Counted from the stretch's first letter, positions 26,001 to 35,514 are shown. The stretch: DNA of 64,000 nucleotides from Heliocidaris erythrogramma (GCA_025617745.1 CM046853.1:11672974-11736973), one strand, 5' to 3'. Numbers and translations: made by a program. The notes: generated from the sequence alone by a model not told the origin.

Positions 26001-29000
26001 TGGGTCGATTGTGACCCCCCCCCCCAAAAAAAAATAATTAATTTGCCGTTTTCTCCAAAGCGCCTTTAGCCTCGGGGCAGTACTCAAATTTTATTGGAGA
26101 GAGTATATTCTTTTAGGTCCTCACGAAAGAAAAAGATCCTACTGAGTAAGGCATGTTTGTAAAATGACATTTTAGTCATGTTGTGTGTTGGAGCCCAGGC
26201 CCGTAACTAGGATTTTTGCGGGGGTTAAACATTGGGAAAAGTGGACCTTTCTGAAGGAGCGAAGCGACCGAGTAGGGGTGGCGGGTGGGGTGGGGGGGGG
26301 GGGTCAGGGGGCGTGCCCCTCGAAGCGTAGTCAGAATTATGTGACAGGGGTGGGTCGAACGTGAAGCCCGAACATAATTATGCTACCACTGTGTAGCATT
26401 CCAAATACTGCAAGCGAGCAAAACGATCGAGAGAAAAATAAAAATGTACTTTTAAATGGCAAAAATTTATTTCATTAGTCACCAATAGGTGAAATGTAAA
26501 GCTATATCTCCTCATCTTGTTGCCATATGCAGGAATCATTCATATTAATAAAGTTTTTAGGAAGTGAAGCGAAGGGGGGCACTTTGCTGTTGTTCTTTTA
26601 TAGAAAGTAAGCCTAATATCGCCATGGCGATAGGGCAGTGACGTGCCCGAAATTGTTATAACATTGAATATTCATGGTCCTCGCTGCATGAAACTATCTC
26701 GTTTATAATGTGTGCGAGCGAGCGATGCGAGCGAGGAAAAATGCACTTTACTTTGCTGTTGCTCATTTCAATATAGAAAGTGGACCTAACAAGTATTCTG
26801 GTGCCATGGCGATAGGGCAGCGACCTGCCTGGATATTGCAATAACATCCTTATGGAAATATTCATGGACCTGGCTGCCTGAAATTAATTTATAAGATTTG
26901 CGAGCGAGCGAAGGAAAATGCACTTTAATTCGTTGTTGCTCATTTCAATATAGAAATTAAGGTTACCCTAATTTCTGGGCGCCATGGCGATAAGGCAGTG
27001 ACGTGCCCGAAAATTGTCATAACACTGAATATTCGTGGCATAATTATAATAACATACTATGGAAATATTCATGGTGCCCGCTGCCTGAAACCAGAGCTAT
27101 CCATATCAACGCGCTCTGCCTGAAACTATCTCGTTTCAAAGTTTTGTGAATGAGCGAAGCGAGCGACGGAAAACGCACTTTTCTATCTCCCAAATGTTAT
27201 TTCCAAAACACCCCAAGTGTTATATCGGGGCATCTTGTTATTTATGATTATAGTTTTCAAGAAGTCGATGTTTTATAAAATACTCTCATGGCACTCCGTT
27301 GAACAGGCTGGATTAGAGGGCCATAAATTAAGGGCCTGAATGACTAGACCGGGTCCGCCAGGAGTACTCCATGCAACTTGAGAGCGGGAAAATTTTCCAT
27401 TTTATAGTGAACAAACACATTCAATACCCCTCTCTCTTTTCCAGTATGGTTTCTATATTTCACTATTATATTCCATTACCACAGATTTCATTTGAGTCTT
27501 ATCATGCTTATCACTGCTTATCTTCCCACGTTATCTGTGCATGGTGTTTTAAGCAATCTATTTCCTTGTTTTGTCAGGATTTCCTGTTCAATCTAACACT
27601 TTTGAAAGATCAAAATGCTATTCAATTTCGTCCTATAGGCTGATAGGAATCAATAATCATCCAAATGTCAGATGTCAAAGATAGTTTAATAATTACAATG
27701 TCATTCAACAGTTTCAATGGTCAATCAACTTCAACATATCTCCATTCATTTTCGTTAGATTTCAATTGAATTCGTCTGACCCTAGCAATCCGCTGCAAAA
27801 TTTTATCATCAAATCCATCTTTGGGAAGTCGATTTCAAGAAATTGTCATTCGAATTCGTCACATAAAGACAAGACCTTACAACGAGCTGGTGACGATTTT
27901 GAATAACTCTTTGAACTCTTTCAGTCTTTGACAAAATCGATAGCAAAATGAAAAAATAAATTCCGAAAATGAATGGCGAAAGACGTATATTGACTAGGCC
28001 TTATTATGAAGTTGCAGGACAAAAGCAAATAAAGAGTGTTCAAATTGACTGGAAACCCGGCTGGAAACCCTATTATCTCACATTATTGTCCACTTTCCTT
28101 CCTCTCTCCCCTTTCACGTGACCCCCTTGTGCGCCCTCCCCTATCTAAGCCAGTGGGTATATGGAAATGTTTAAAAAATTTTAACCTAAAAATCACTATT
28201 CTGATGTCACTTTGGAGCATTTTTTTCGCCTTATGATTTTTTTGGTTGTTGTTCAAGCAGATTTCTGCTCGCCAGCTTGACATTGACTTTGACATTACCT
28301 ATTAGGCCAATTTGTAATACAAAGTGATTACAACTTGCCAAAATTCATAACTTTCTCATTCCTTGTCCGATTTCGTTCAAACTTTCACCAATCTGCTTTA
28401 ATTCTGATTTGTCCTCTTTCTTTTATAGCAACTTGCCATTAAGGTTGGATTTTCCTTTAAAAATATCCTTCAAGAAACGGATTCATAGGGTGATGATCGT
28501 AATACATGACAGAAACTAAGCTGTTAATTTACCAACCACATTGATATCTATGTATGACCATACCGGATAAATATTAAGAACAAGACAAGCATCGAATTAA
28601 ATTCATCTAATTCATTTCATCGTTGCAATCATAGGCGAACGTGCCCAATTTAGCCGGGGAGTTGATGTCGCTTTTTTGCCGGAATATCAACTTGACAGTT
28701 TCTGGATTGATGTTTTATTGTAGTGAAATTTATATAGTTTGTCATTAAAATATACTAGATAAGATATAAGACCACTTCACTGCCTGAATATAAGGTGACA
28801 TGTACCCGAATATACAGGTGCCTGAATATAAGGTGGAAGGTGCCCGAATGCTAGTAATGATAATGTCAAAATTCCCAGGAAACAAAGAGGGACTGCAGCC
28901 CAAGCCTCATGCACCTGTGGTCATGATGGTTACAACACCAATCATACCAACAACATACATTATGCAGTATAAAAGCTTTTCGTTCTTCTCGACGCCCTTG

Positions 29001-31444
29001 GTAAAATGTATTTTGCATTTTATAATTTTAAACAAGTTATGCTGATATATTCAAATAATGTTAATTGTTATATTTTTGTTGTAATGAAAGTGAAACTAAC
29101 AGCCAGTACAGTTACTTCGAATGCGCATTCTGTGACTGCAATTTAAACTTATTTCATCCATTTACTCACTTTTATTGCTCGTTCTAAAAGACTATACATT
29201 ATATACATGATACAAATCTTACTACTCTTTGCAGCCTGTAACATACAAGCGTATATATAGTTTTCTACCTCCATAATTATTTCACTCTTCTTTTAGCCCA
29301 GCCTTTTCAATAATATCAATACTGCACGCAAACATTATGATGTACTCACCCTCTGTTATAGTCTTTGACAATGGAATTCATGTCTGTTTGTACCATTTTT
29401 CTTGTTTTTACAATCCATCTTGTTTGTACTATTTATATTGTGAAAACATTGTTAAATGTGAAATATAAAACAATAAAATAAAACTGAAACTGAAAGCGAG
29501 CTTAACATTTCAAAGCGCTTTTGATAACGCAGGCAAATAAGAGTCTAATCTAAATATCCAAAATTTTCTCCTTTGGAGTTAAATTCTCATTTAAACAAGC
29601 TTTTTGGCGACTTTCTTGGGGGACCAACCCCTTTAATATTTTCCAGGGAGAGGTGAGTCCTTCTCCCCCCTTGAATCGCTGATCCCGCATTTCGTATAGT
29701 ATAGGCCCCAATGGAAATTTGCCTTCTTTAATTCTTGTAAAAACACCATGGAATATATGCCTGCATGTGACGGTTTACATTATCTTCTACGATAATGTTC
29801 AAGTTAAAATAATTATGTTATGCTAGGGAGCACAGCGGCCGAGCGAGAAATTTTTCCATTTCTGAGTATATATAGTGAAGATTTGTACGTTGTCTTTTGA
29901 AACCAAACTTTGCTCTTAGTTTGTTTGTTTTTAAAACTATATGATATCGTGTTGGTTTTATTTGTTTGTTTGTTTGTTTGTTGTTTTTTTTTTTTTTTTG
30001 GGGGGGAGTGCATCTTTCAAATGTTGGGGGGGGGGGGGGTGAACGACCTCGTGAAACATTTTCGGGGGGGCGTGTCCTCACATTCCCCCTCCCGGGATCG
30101 CCGCCTCTGGTTACAACCTATCTACTGCATTGAGACATTCCGTTTACGGGCAGGACTGCATGGTTTATATTTCATAATCTCTTTTGTCTAGGTTATGCCA
30201 GTTCAAGTTCTTAGGGGAACCTAATCCTGGAGAATGTTTGAAAATATTGCAATACATTTCAAACCGTGTTTTCAAATGCACAATAAGCAACGCATAAGAA
30301 GGGCAGAGAAGGATTTTGTAACCTTTTATCTTCACCAAATACCGCGTAGGTTTGGGAATGTTGAACAAATGTATTTGATGTACTGTTTAACGTGCTATTA
30401 TTTTGTCTATGTCTGAGCGAAAAAATACAAATATTCACATCTACACCTAATTTATACCTACACCTAAAAGCTATATGAATTTCAGTCATCCGCATTATTG
30501 TAGCCGACCGGAGATTCGAAACTCCATTATGGGACATGAAACAATATTGATAGATTTAAGGTTGAAATCAGGGGTATTAACGTCGAGTTAAATAACGCCA
30601 AGCTTGGAGTAGGAAATTTTGCACTGAATTTTGATCAGAAAGGTTTTTGAATAGCTCGTCAGCTGAAAGGATTTAACAATTCATGCGAAGTTTGCGAACC
30701 TCAATAGAGATTGTGACTTTCCTATTATCTTATTTGCCACAAAAATACACCGAAAATGATATTTTCATCTTCTACTATCACTGCGCATTTGCGTGGGTCC
30801 AGTCAGATTCAGAATCAGAGTAAGGGTTATACACCGTTTTCAATCTTGAAATAAATACTATAAAAATAATGATAACAATGATTTTCATAGATCTGGGAAC
30901 ATACTTAAATATCAGTAAGTAAAGAAATAATGCACAAATATTGAACTAATTTATAATTTTTTGAGCTTGTATATTCATGTCCAGAAACTTAAATAACTAA
31001 AGCAAGGTTTGGTCATTCAATAATATCAATTTCATAAAGCATCATTAAGAATAACGAGATGTCATGTGGAGGGGGGGCACTAGAAGCCAAAGGGAATTAA
31101 ATGCGGAGTAGGGTTTAAGAGAGAGAGAGGTCATATCGTCTTTTTTCACAATTTTCCCTCATTCATGAAAATCATGACAATCAGTGGAACAGAATCAACA
31201 GACAACACTCGTATAAGTTCATAATACTGCCACAAGTGATATTCCGACTTGCGTTTCTTCACAATAAGCTGATGAATTATATTATCTCAATTCTAAAAGA
31301 AAAATAAAAACAAACAAACAAATACACACACAAAAAAAATAGCTGAAATATATGTGAAACCTTACCATATATGCTTTGACCACATTGTACACGAAGCATA
31401 CAAAGCATGATGACCAGGAGTAGTTGACCGGGACTAAACACCAT
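9477..31444 (-). CDS. Class I cytokine receptor, gp130/domeless-type, with one in-frame stop
   Basis: Ten exons with mutually consistent phases total 3,111 nt (1,036 codons plus stop if the internal TGA is read through). Order: signal peptide (1-26), Ig domain (27-118), cytokine-receptor homology module 1 (119-211) with paired Cys and Trp, module 2 (212-320) ending in a degenerate WSxWS (TWSNPVTARTL), one fibronectin III domain (321-456), transmembrane helix (464-487), box 1 (LPQPYIPPD, 500-508) and a long Ser-rich tail with Tyr motifs. Such receptors sit at the cell surface, bind helical cytokines, and signal through box-1-bound JAK and STAT. gp130 has three membrane-proximal FNIII domains; only one is found here. 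A TGA at 15542-15544 (residue 242) interrupts module 2, so this copy is a null allele, a recent pseudogene or a sequencing error. All other exons look intact. Confidence 0.88.
11145..11526. mobile_element. hAT-like MITE, CAGGGGCGGATCC family, with G-runs
   Basis: Ends CAGGGGCGGATCCAGG and CCTTGGATCCGCCACTG, flanked by a perfect 8 bp duplication TATAATGC (11137-11144 and 11527-11534). The 8 bp site and CAG terminus fit hAT elements. Three long G runs lie inside, which create artificial Pro/Gly-rich frames. Confidence 0.85.
11776..12414 (-). mobile_element. Hairpin-ended tandem-module element 1
   Basis: On the minus strand it starts ATACCCCCGCCAAACGAAG and folds back through GGGGGTAT, continues into a GGCGGGCGGTCGGTCGGTCC run, then three ~161 bp modules (each containing CCATGGCAACG; at about 11881, 12042 and 12204), and ends GGCGGGGGTAT, complementary to its own start. 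The start abuts an A/T run. Confidence 0.75.
12602..12771 (-). CDS. Receptor exon 9: transmembrane helix and box 1
   Basis: Encodes RRRGRT, the hydrophobic GVMIVSAITMCQVIFIIALG then LCCW, and the proline-rich LPQPYIPPD, which fits box 1, the JAK-binding site. Acceptor CAATAG|GTAG, donor TGAAG|GTGAGC, phase 0. The Arg run lies just outside the membrane, which is unusual. Confidence 0.85.
13289..13471 (-). CDS. Receptor exon 8: second half of membrane-proximal FNIII domain
   Basis: Encodes ETRVENITIIAEERGED and EKYLVWVSAFSMAGESPSTE, the F-G strands of FNIII. The donor GAAA|GTGCGT is weaker than the others and was chosen because its phase (1) fits exon 9; a nearby GTATGA would break the frame. 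Confidence 0.75.
13903..14127 (-). CDS. Receptor exon 7: first half of membrane-proximal FNIII domain
   Basis: Encodes APSAAPRNLTLNESSENDDW, ISVTWFPMDP and VILGYLIYSCTL, i.e. FNIII strands A to C. Acceptor TTGCAG|CTCC, donor CATAG|GTAAAG, phase 1. Several potential N-glycosylation sites. Confidence 0.85.
14343..14499 (-). CDS. Receptor exon 6: second half of module 2 with WSxWS-like motif
   Basis: Encodes VKHECLNKNCTFCQLRSYAT, YEVKTSISC and TWSNPVTARTL. The WSNPV sequence occupies the WSxWS position and is degenerate. Acceptor TTTCAG|GTGA, donor GACTG|GTAAGA, phase 1. Confidence 0.85.
15100..15375 (+). mobile_element. Degenerate tRNA-derived SINE
   Basis: A pol III B-box-like GGTTCGATCC (15145-15154) is followed by TTGGACAAGGTATTTTACCC and a TAAT/TTATTATT-rich tail, paralleling the SINE at 33199. 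It lies in receptor intron 5. Confidence 0.5.
15464..15633 (-). CDS. Receptor exon 5: first half of module 2, with in-frame TGA
   Basis: Reads RPNSVREVDVTVPKPGCLTV and TWKQPSGWE, then TGA at 15542-15544, then in the same frame GMDKLLTNTIEYRDLHHPSL. Both sides fit one FNIII fold (TVTW in strand B, IEYR in strand C), so the stop lies inside the domain. Acceptor TTTTAG|TTCG, donor CCGG|GTAGGT, phase 0. Confidence 0.8.
16006..16151 (-). CDS. Receptor exon 4: second half of cytokine-binding module 1
   Basis: Begins (Q)WWQTCTQTERNRCEGICKGC, rich in Cys as expected for module 1, and ends LNYFNI. Acceptor AAATAG|ATGG, donor ATTA|GTAAGT; both phases fit the neighbouring exons. Confidence 0.82.
16840..16940. 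repeat. GGACAACTACCCC cluster 1
   Basis: Six or so imperfect copies of a 14-18 bp unit (GGACAACTACCCC with variable C runs). Related clusters at 48945-49275 and 52143-52275. Confidence 0.75.
17098..17306. mobile_element. MITE-like repeat with TTACCCAACGTTGGGTAA palindromes
   Basis: Three direct copies (17129, 17161, 17192; period ~32 bp) of the 18 bp palindrome, bounded by diverged inverted ends (TTGGATGAAATTTTACCCA at the left, complement of GGGTAAAATTTCACCCAACG at the right). Confidence 0.65.
17644..17779. mobile_element. GGGAGYG MITE, copy 1
   Basis: ~36 bp inverted repeats starting GGGAGCGTTTCATCAAGCG and a CTG duplication on both sides (17641-17643, 17780-17782). Lies in receptor intron 3. 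The second copy is at 34500-34626. CWG/TWA 3 bp duplications fit PIF/Harbinger. Confidence 0.8.
19095..19320. repeat. AACTCCGGTTTAA inverted-repeat element
   Basis: Repeated AACTCCGGTTTAACTTAAAC-like sequence at the left and its complement (TAAGTTAGACCGGAGTT) at the right. AT-rich interior; no coding sense. Confidence 0.5.
19462..19594 (-). CDS. Receptor exon 3: first half of cytokine-binding module 1
   Basis: Encodes PPDPVENLTCEAPTLYKFWC then KWDSHHH. The ENLTC...CKW spacing is the hallmark of the first module of class I receptors. Acceptor AACCAG|CACC, donor GGCCA|GTAAGT, phase 2. Confidence 0.85.
20643..20870. mobile_element. CAGTGGCGGATCC-family element, diverged copy
   Basis: Starts TGGCGGATCCAGGGG and shares interior phrases with 11145-11526 (TTTTTTTGCTTGTCAGAGAA, GGATCCGCCC, long C run). 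The right end is near CCCGCCAGTG. No clean target duplication. Receptor intron 2. Confidence 0.6.
21143..21418 (-). CDS. Receptor exon 2: Ig-like domain
   Basis: 276 nt encoding an Ig domain with both Cys, the core Trp (SIIWTK) and the DAGKYYC F-strand motif. The acceptor is CTAAAG|CATC and the donor GGGA|GTAAGA. Its phase joins exon 1 (G|CA) and exon 3 (A|CA). This matches the N-terminal Ig domain of gp130-family receptors. Confidence 0.88.
21483..21631. mobile_element. CAGGGGCGGATCC-family element, short copy
   Basis: Ends CAGGGGCGGATACGG and CTGGATCCGCCCCTA, inserted within a GT microsatellite, so the target duplication is ambiguous. Receptor intron 1. Confidence 0.7.
22187..22641 (-). 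pseudogene. LINE reverse-transcriptase-ORF C-terminal fragment
   Basis: The frame reads FYWLPVKQRIEYKIILLTWK, AMHGSVYISDLL, NPRTNLRSAGKYL, GDRSFTACASRLWLWNGLP: the well-known C-terminal segment of CR1/L2/Rex-type non-LTR ORF2 proteins. Only this end is present and a MITE cuts it on the 5' side. Confidence 0.75.
22644..22859. mobile_element. Tc1/mariner-like MITE inserted in a LINE fragment
   Basis: Ends CAGCCATGGAAAATATTATT / AATTTTTTTCCATGGCTG, flanked by TA on both sides (22642-22643, 22860-22861). The TA duplication and ~30 bp inverted ends fit Tc1/mariner. Confidence 0.8.
24695..25745. repeat. Foldback element with two direct and one inverted ~200 bp modules
   Basis: Modules starting near 24715 and 24915 share AGTTGACAGTTGGA and TATATCAAATAACACCA-type phrases. 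A complementary module lies at ~25480-25700 (CTTGTCAAGTCTGGATTTGG, CTTGGGGAGACTTTTACACC). The left end is CAGTGCCTCCCC. Confidence 0.65.
26560..27190. repeat. ~180 bp tandem repeat, three copies
   Basis: GCCATGGCGATAGGGCAGTG recurs at 26621, 26803 and 26981, each followed by an ATTCATGG-type phrase and a GCGAGCGAGCGAAG tract. A diverged similar sequence starts upstream near 26200. Confidence 0.8.
31366..31444 (-). CDS. Receptor exon 1: signal peptide
   Basis: ATG at 31444 opens MVFSPGQLLLVIMLCMLRVQ, a standard hydrophobic signal sequence, and the exon ends in TATG|GTAAGG (phase 1). The frame extends upstream to a GTG at 31462, but the ATG is preferred. Confidence 0.8.
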
Positions 31445-31504
31445 CGTTGCTAGCCACGTCACGCGAAAAATTATTCTGATTTAAAGAGAAATTAAAGTAA
31501 AAGA

Positions 31505-31516
31505 CATTATATACTC
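31505..31516 (-). promoter_or_regulatory. Possible TATA box of the receptor gene
   Basis: GAGTATATAATG on the minus strand lies 63-72 bp upstream of the receptor ATG, leaving room for a short 5' UTR. No transcript evidence; position is the only support. Confidence 0.25.
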
Positions 31517-31734
31517 TCGAATATGAAGGATATCAAAAGGAGTGTACGTGAGAAACTGTCATGCACTGTCATTCCTTACACACGCAAACCAAGAACTTAC
31601 AATAAGCTGTCAAAATAATTGAGCAGTAGCCAATCAGGAATGGTGCTTGAGTTATAGCTACCAGATAAGCCGTGATTGGTTAATGAAGGTAGGTTACAAA
31701 TGCTCGGATATAGACAGCAATGTATACATACACT

Positions 31735-31985
31735 CATCTGTCTGTTTGTCTGTCTCTCTCTCTCTCTGTGCCACCCCCTCTCTCTCTCCCTCTCTCTCTT
31801 CTCTCTATCTCTCTTTCTTCCATCTGTATTTCTTCCTCTCCCCTCTTCCTTTCTTCCTTTTTATCTTCTTTGTCTTCTTCTTCTTCTTCTTCTTTTTTTT
31901 CTGCTCCTCTTTCTTTATCTTCTTCTTATTATTCTTCTCTTTCTTTTTCTTCTTCTTCTTCTGATCTCTCTTTCTTCCTTGTTCG
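31735..31985. repeat. Polypyrimidine (CT/TTC) microsatellite tract
   Basis: About 250 bp of nearly pure C/T on the plus strand, 290-540 bp upstream of the receptor start. It makes false Ser/Phe-rich frames. Confidence 0.9.
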
Positions 31986-32061
31986 CCCGGTAAAGAATTC
32001 CATTCCTCAGATAGGACGTATATTTAGGACGCGTACCATAGTAAGTTTGCATACCCGCATA

Positions 32062-32868
32062 CCCTGATAGCAGAAAGTGTTAAAAAATGACGTGATATTT
32101 ACGTCGTGGTTTTCGTCTTTTTTACGTCCTGTAATTTACGTCAATAAGACGACAACTTACTCCAACGCAAGACGTCAAGAGGACGTCTTATTTTGACGTC
32201 ATCTCTACGTCTTGTACATCGTAAAAACTAAAGTGCTACTTTTAGGGGCATGTATAGTGACTGCACCTGAAATGCTGTTGATAGCACTTGTAGTGTGCTA
32301 ATTTACCAGCAAAAAAAAAAAAAATGTGACCGTGGCGAGCCTCGAACCAGGTTCCGCTGATTGAGAGGCGCTGACGTTACCGATGGACTAACAAATGCTT
32401 CTTGCAATCCTGTTTAGTCATGGGAGTCAAGTAGATAACATGAACTATGTGGTGTCGTAAATTCACTATGTAACAATATGATCCGCTCTAAATCGTACAA
32501 TGTGAGTTAGTCTATATAGCGGTAATGCCAGCAATTCTCGATCAGCGGACCGTGGTTCGAAGCTCGCCCAAATCATTTTTTTTAATGAATGTTTAGCAGT
32601 TTAAGGAGCCGGTCCAGCTCCCGTGAAAGTGCTGAAATAGCACGCTGTGTGCATTCAATAGCACTCTGAGTGCAGTCCCTATGCATGCCCTCAAAAAGTG
32701 CTCAGCACTTCAGTTTTTGCAGTGTACAGATGACGTCAAAATAAGACGTCCTCTTGACGTCTTGCGTTGGTGCAAGTTGTCGTCTTATTGACGTAATTAC
32801 AGGACGTAAAAAAGACGAAAACCACGACGTAAATATCACGTAATTTTTACCACTTTCTGCTATCAGGG
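32062..32868. mobile_element. 807 bp foldback element with tRNA-like arms
   Basis: Starts CCCTGATAGCAGAAAGTG and ends with its complement; the outer ~140 bp arms are rich in GACGT/ACGTC. The inverted arms continue inward to about 380 bp and include tRNA-like stretches with B-box-like GGTTCGARGCTCG on each side (complement at ~32335-32355; plus strand at ~32550-32570). Flanked by ATA on both sides. Confidence 0.8.
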
Positions 32869-32964
32869 ATATACCCAAGCATGAGTCTTGATCTATCTCA
32901 CCATTCGGTTTCATCTTCATATGTGTATATGAATCCATAGTCATGATAATGGATAATATATTAC

Positions 32965-33001
32965 TTTTGTGTGTGCGTGTGTGGGTGTGTGTGTGTGTGT
33001 G
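32965..33001. repeat. GT microsatellite
   Basis: GT/GTGTGC dinucleotide run. Confidence 0.9.
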
Positions 33002-33057
33002 TAAACGGCCCAAGATTGAAATTTAGTTTACTATCGCTATGATGTATTTGTGATTTT

Positions 33058-33109
33058 TTACTTTCATATGATAAACATAACTTATAAGTTATGTTTATCG
33101 TATGAAAGT
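33058..33109. repeat. Near-perfect inverted repeat
   Basis: CTTTCATATGATAAACATAA is followed immediately by its complement around CTTATAAG, with one mismatch (CATATGA / TCGTATG). Could be a small foldback or a hairpin. Confidence 0.7.
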
Positions 33110-33198
33110 AGGTCTATGGACCTAATGATTATATAATGTCCAATATGACTGGATTTCCCTTCCCTTTCTCTCTCTCTCTCTCTCTCTTTCTTTGAGAG

Positions 33199-33555
33199 GT
33201 GTTGTGGATCAGTGGATAAGTCCCCGGACTGTGAACCACGAGGTCCGGGGTTCGAATCCCACCGCAGCACTAGCGTCCTTTGGCAAGACGTTAATCTACA
33301 TTTGCCACTCTCCACCCAGGTGTTAAATGGGTACCCGGTAGGATGGCGAAAGTTAACGTCATTTGCTTAGCATGTGAGCGTCACTGTACTGCCCATTGCT
33401 GGAATGCTCCCCAGGGAGTGGAGAATGTGCATACATTGTGTGCGGGCGTGCCAGCATCCAATGACCAGGGTAATCATATATATCTAGCGCTTTGGGCCAC
33501 TTTGGGAAAGGCGCGTTATAAATGCCAGGTATTATTATTATTATTATTATTATTT
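33199..33555 (+). mobile_element. tRNA-derived SINE, complete
   Basis: The tRNA-like head (33199-33272) has an A-box-like TGGATCAGTGGATAAG and a canonical B box GGTTCGAATCC (33249-33259). A central body follows (TTTGGCAAGACGTTAATCTA, CCACTCTCCACCCAGGTG, GCGCTTTGGGCCACTTTGGG) and a 3' tail of TATTATTATT. This is the best-preserved SINE in the window; the family name is not known to me. Confidence 0.85.
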
Positions 33556-34267
33556 CTCTCTCTCTTGCCCTATTTTTCTCTCTCTCTTTCTATTTTTTTC
33601 TTGCTCACTCTCTCTCCTCTGTCCATTCTCTGTCTCACCCTCTCCCCCTATTATGATTCCCTTGTTTCTTCTTTTCCAATCACTGGTATATAATTCTATT
33701 TATATCCCTCTGACCTATTCTATGTTCACCTAAAAGTATAGCACTATGCTTATAGCCAAATCGCACTGAAACAAAAATCAATGCAAGACATAAGTTGGCC
33801 ATCTGTATGTATCTGTATGTTTTACTCTCTCATTTGCTTTGGATTATATTCCTGAAACACGACAGTCTTGAATATAACGGTAAAAATTCATACATTTTGA
33901 TATTTGAATACAACTGAAATGCTATAAAAATTATGTTCAGTCATTGCTTAAATATTTACATGTATAAAAAAATCATACTTGGAAGGTTCAGATTATGTTT
34001 CGTATTAGTAACGACAATCTATCGCTTTAGTTTTCATTTTATTTCATATTATACTAAACAAAACCGAGTAACGAGATAGCAACAAAATAAGAACCTAAAA
34101 CACGATGTAGTATGTTTTAAATCTCTCTCCATTTCTTGATTTGAAATTATTCGTTTGATATGTGCATTTGTCTTTGTTACTTACGTTTTATTCTGTTACA
34201 TTTAGAAGTGACGTATACGAACTATTTTTTAAACGTAGAGGTGCGGTAAATATTAATTTGATGAAAT

Positions 34268-34656
34268 GAAGGCTTGCGGTTCACCATGTAGTTAGTCCTG
34301 AAAAGGACTCTTGAGTAAGAAGAACAAAGTGGAGAAAGTGGGGAAGAAATGGAAAGGCGAGATAGAAAGTAACAGAATGTATAAGTAATCTAAGTAACGG
34401 TGGAAATGTAAAAAGGACTGTAAACCAGATGAGAAGGCTGAAAGTGGAGAAGACTCGACGTTTCGGACAGGTTGACAGTCCGTCATCAGGGGAGTGTTTC
34501 ATCAAGTGTTTTGTCAGTGATTTTTACCAACAAATTTGCTTTCAGTCAATCAGATGCAAGGATTTCAGTAGCTTATAACAGTTGTCGGTAAAAATCACTG
34601 ACAAAACATTTGATGAAACGCTTCCCCAGGAGTCACATGGTGAACCGTAAGCCTTC
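34268..34656. mobile_element. Foldback element (GAAGGCTTGCGGTTCACC) hosting a nested MITE
   Basis: The left end GAAGGCTTGCGGTTCACCAT and right end ATGGTGAACCGTAAGCCTTC are inverted repeats. The GGGAGYG MITE at 34500-34626 is inserted inside. Confidence 0.75.
34500..34626. mobile_element. GGGAGYG MITE, copy 2 (nested)
   Basis: Starts GGGAGTGTTTCATCAAGTG and ends with the complement, flanked by CAG on both sides (34497-34499, 34627-34629). Homologous throughout to 17644-17779. Confidence 0.8.
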
Positions 34657-35312
34657 TTAACGTTATCAGTACCACCATGCAAACCTCTACATTCAAATGC
34701 AATTTTAGTGTTGCTATATACAGCTGCTTACAAAATGATGAGAGGCGAAACAGTTAAACAAAATATGTGTTGAACACTGTATAATCTGTATAATAGTCAT
34801 GGTTATGTAAATAACGACTTTAGTAAAAAAAAAAATTATTAATAAACATGACAACTGTGGCCGAATTCAGGAAGTTATAGACACACCAGACGGAAATGAT
34901 TTTTCTTGGGAAGGTACCTTCAGAACCACTAAACCAGTTTTAAATGGGAGAGCATTTTTGTGCACACATTATTAGAACTAGACAAAATTGAAGAGGTTTG
35001 TCATGTACATGCACTTTACGAAATTAAATATCAGTACCGTGCTGTCATAACAACATGTGTCTTTCAAGTAATAATTCTGTCTATTTCTAATAATCTGTGC
35101 ACAAAAATGCTCTCCCATCAGTGAAGCTGGTTTAATGGTCCTGAATGTACCTTCCAAGAAAAATCATGCTGATTAAGCAATGCTTCTTCTAATAATCTAC
35201 ACTTACCAGTAAATTGTCGTCATCATCATCGTCATTACCATCATTATTATGATTATTACTATCAATGTATTTACTATTATCATTATTATTATTATTATTA
35301 TTATTATCATTA

Positions 35313-35343
<31 letters not shown>

Positions 35344-35400
35344 TACTACTACTACTACTATTACTATTACTACTACTACTATAGTACTACTACTACTATC

Positions 35401-35459
<59 letters not shown>

Positions 35460-35480
35460 CAGTGTATTATCAGTATTATC

Positions 35481-35514
<34 letters not shown>

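Larger units (their letters stand above)
21419..31365 (-). other. Receptor intron 1 (about 9.9 kb)
   Basis: Lies between the signal-peptide exon and the Ig exon, whose phases match directly. It holds a LINE remnant, a Tc1/mariner-like MITE, an inverted-repeat element and a tandem repeat. Elsewhere (for example 27200-29800 and 30150-31300) nothing beyond degenerate repeats was seen; a (CTGAAA)-type LINE 3' end occurs near 29480. Confidence 0.6.

Noticed and set aside
31647-32067. Three overlapping Ser/Leu/Phe-rich frames of 105-115 codons
   Set aside because: They are translations of a CT/TTC microsatellite.
33199-33272. Possible tRNA gene
   Set aside because: The B box is canonical but the cloverleaf is imperfect and a SINE body and TATTA tail follow directly, so it is a SINE head.
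35249-35485. Ile/Thr/Leu homopolymer frame
   Set aside because: Translation of an ATT/ACT trinucleotide repeat.
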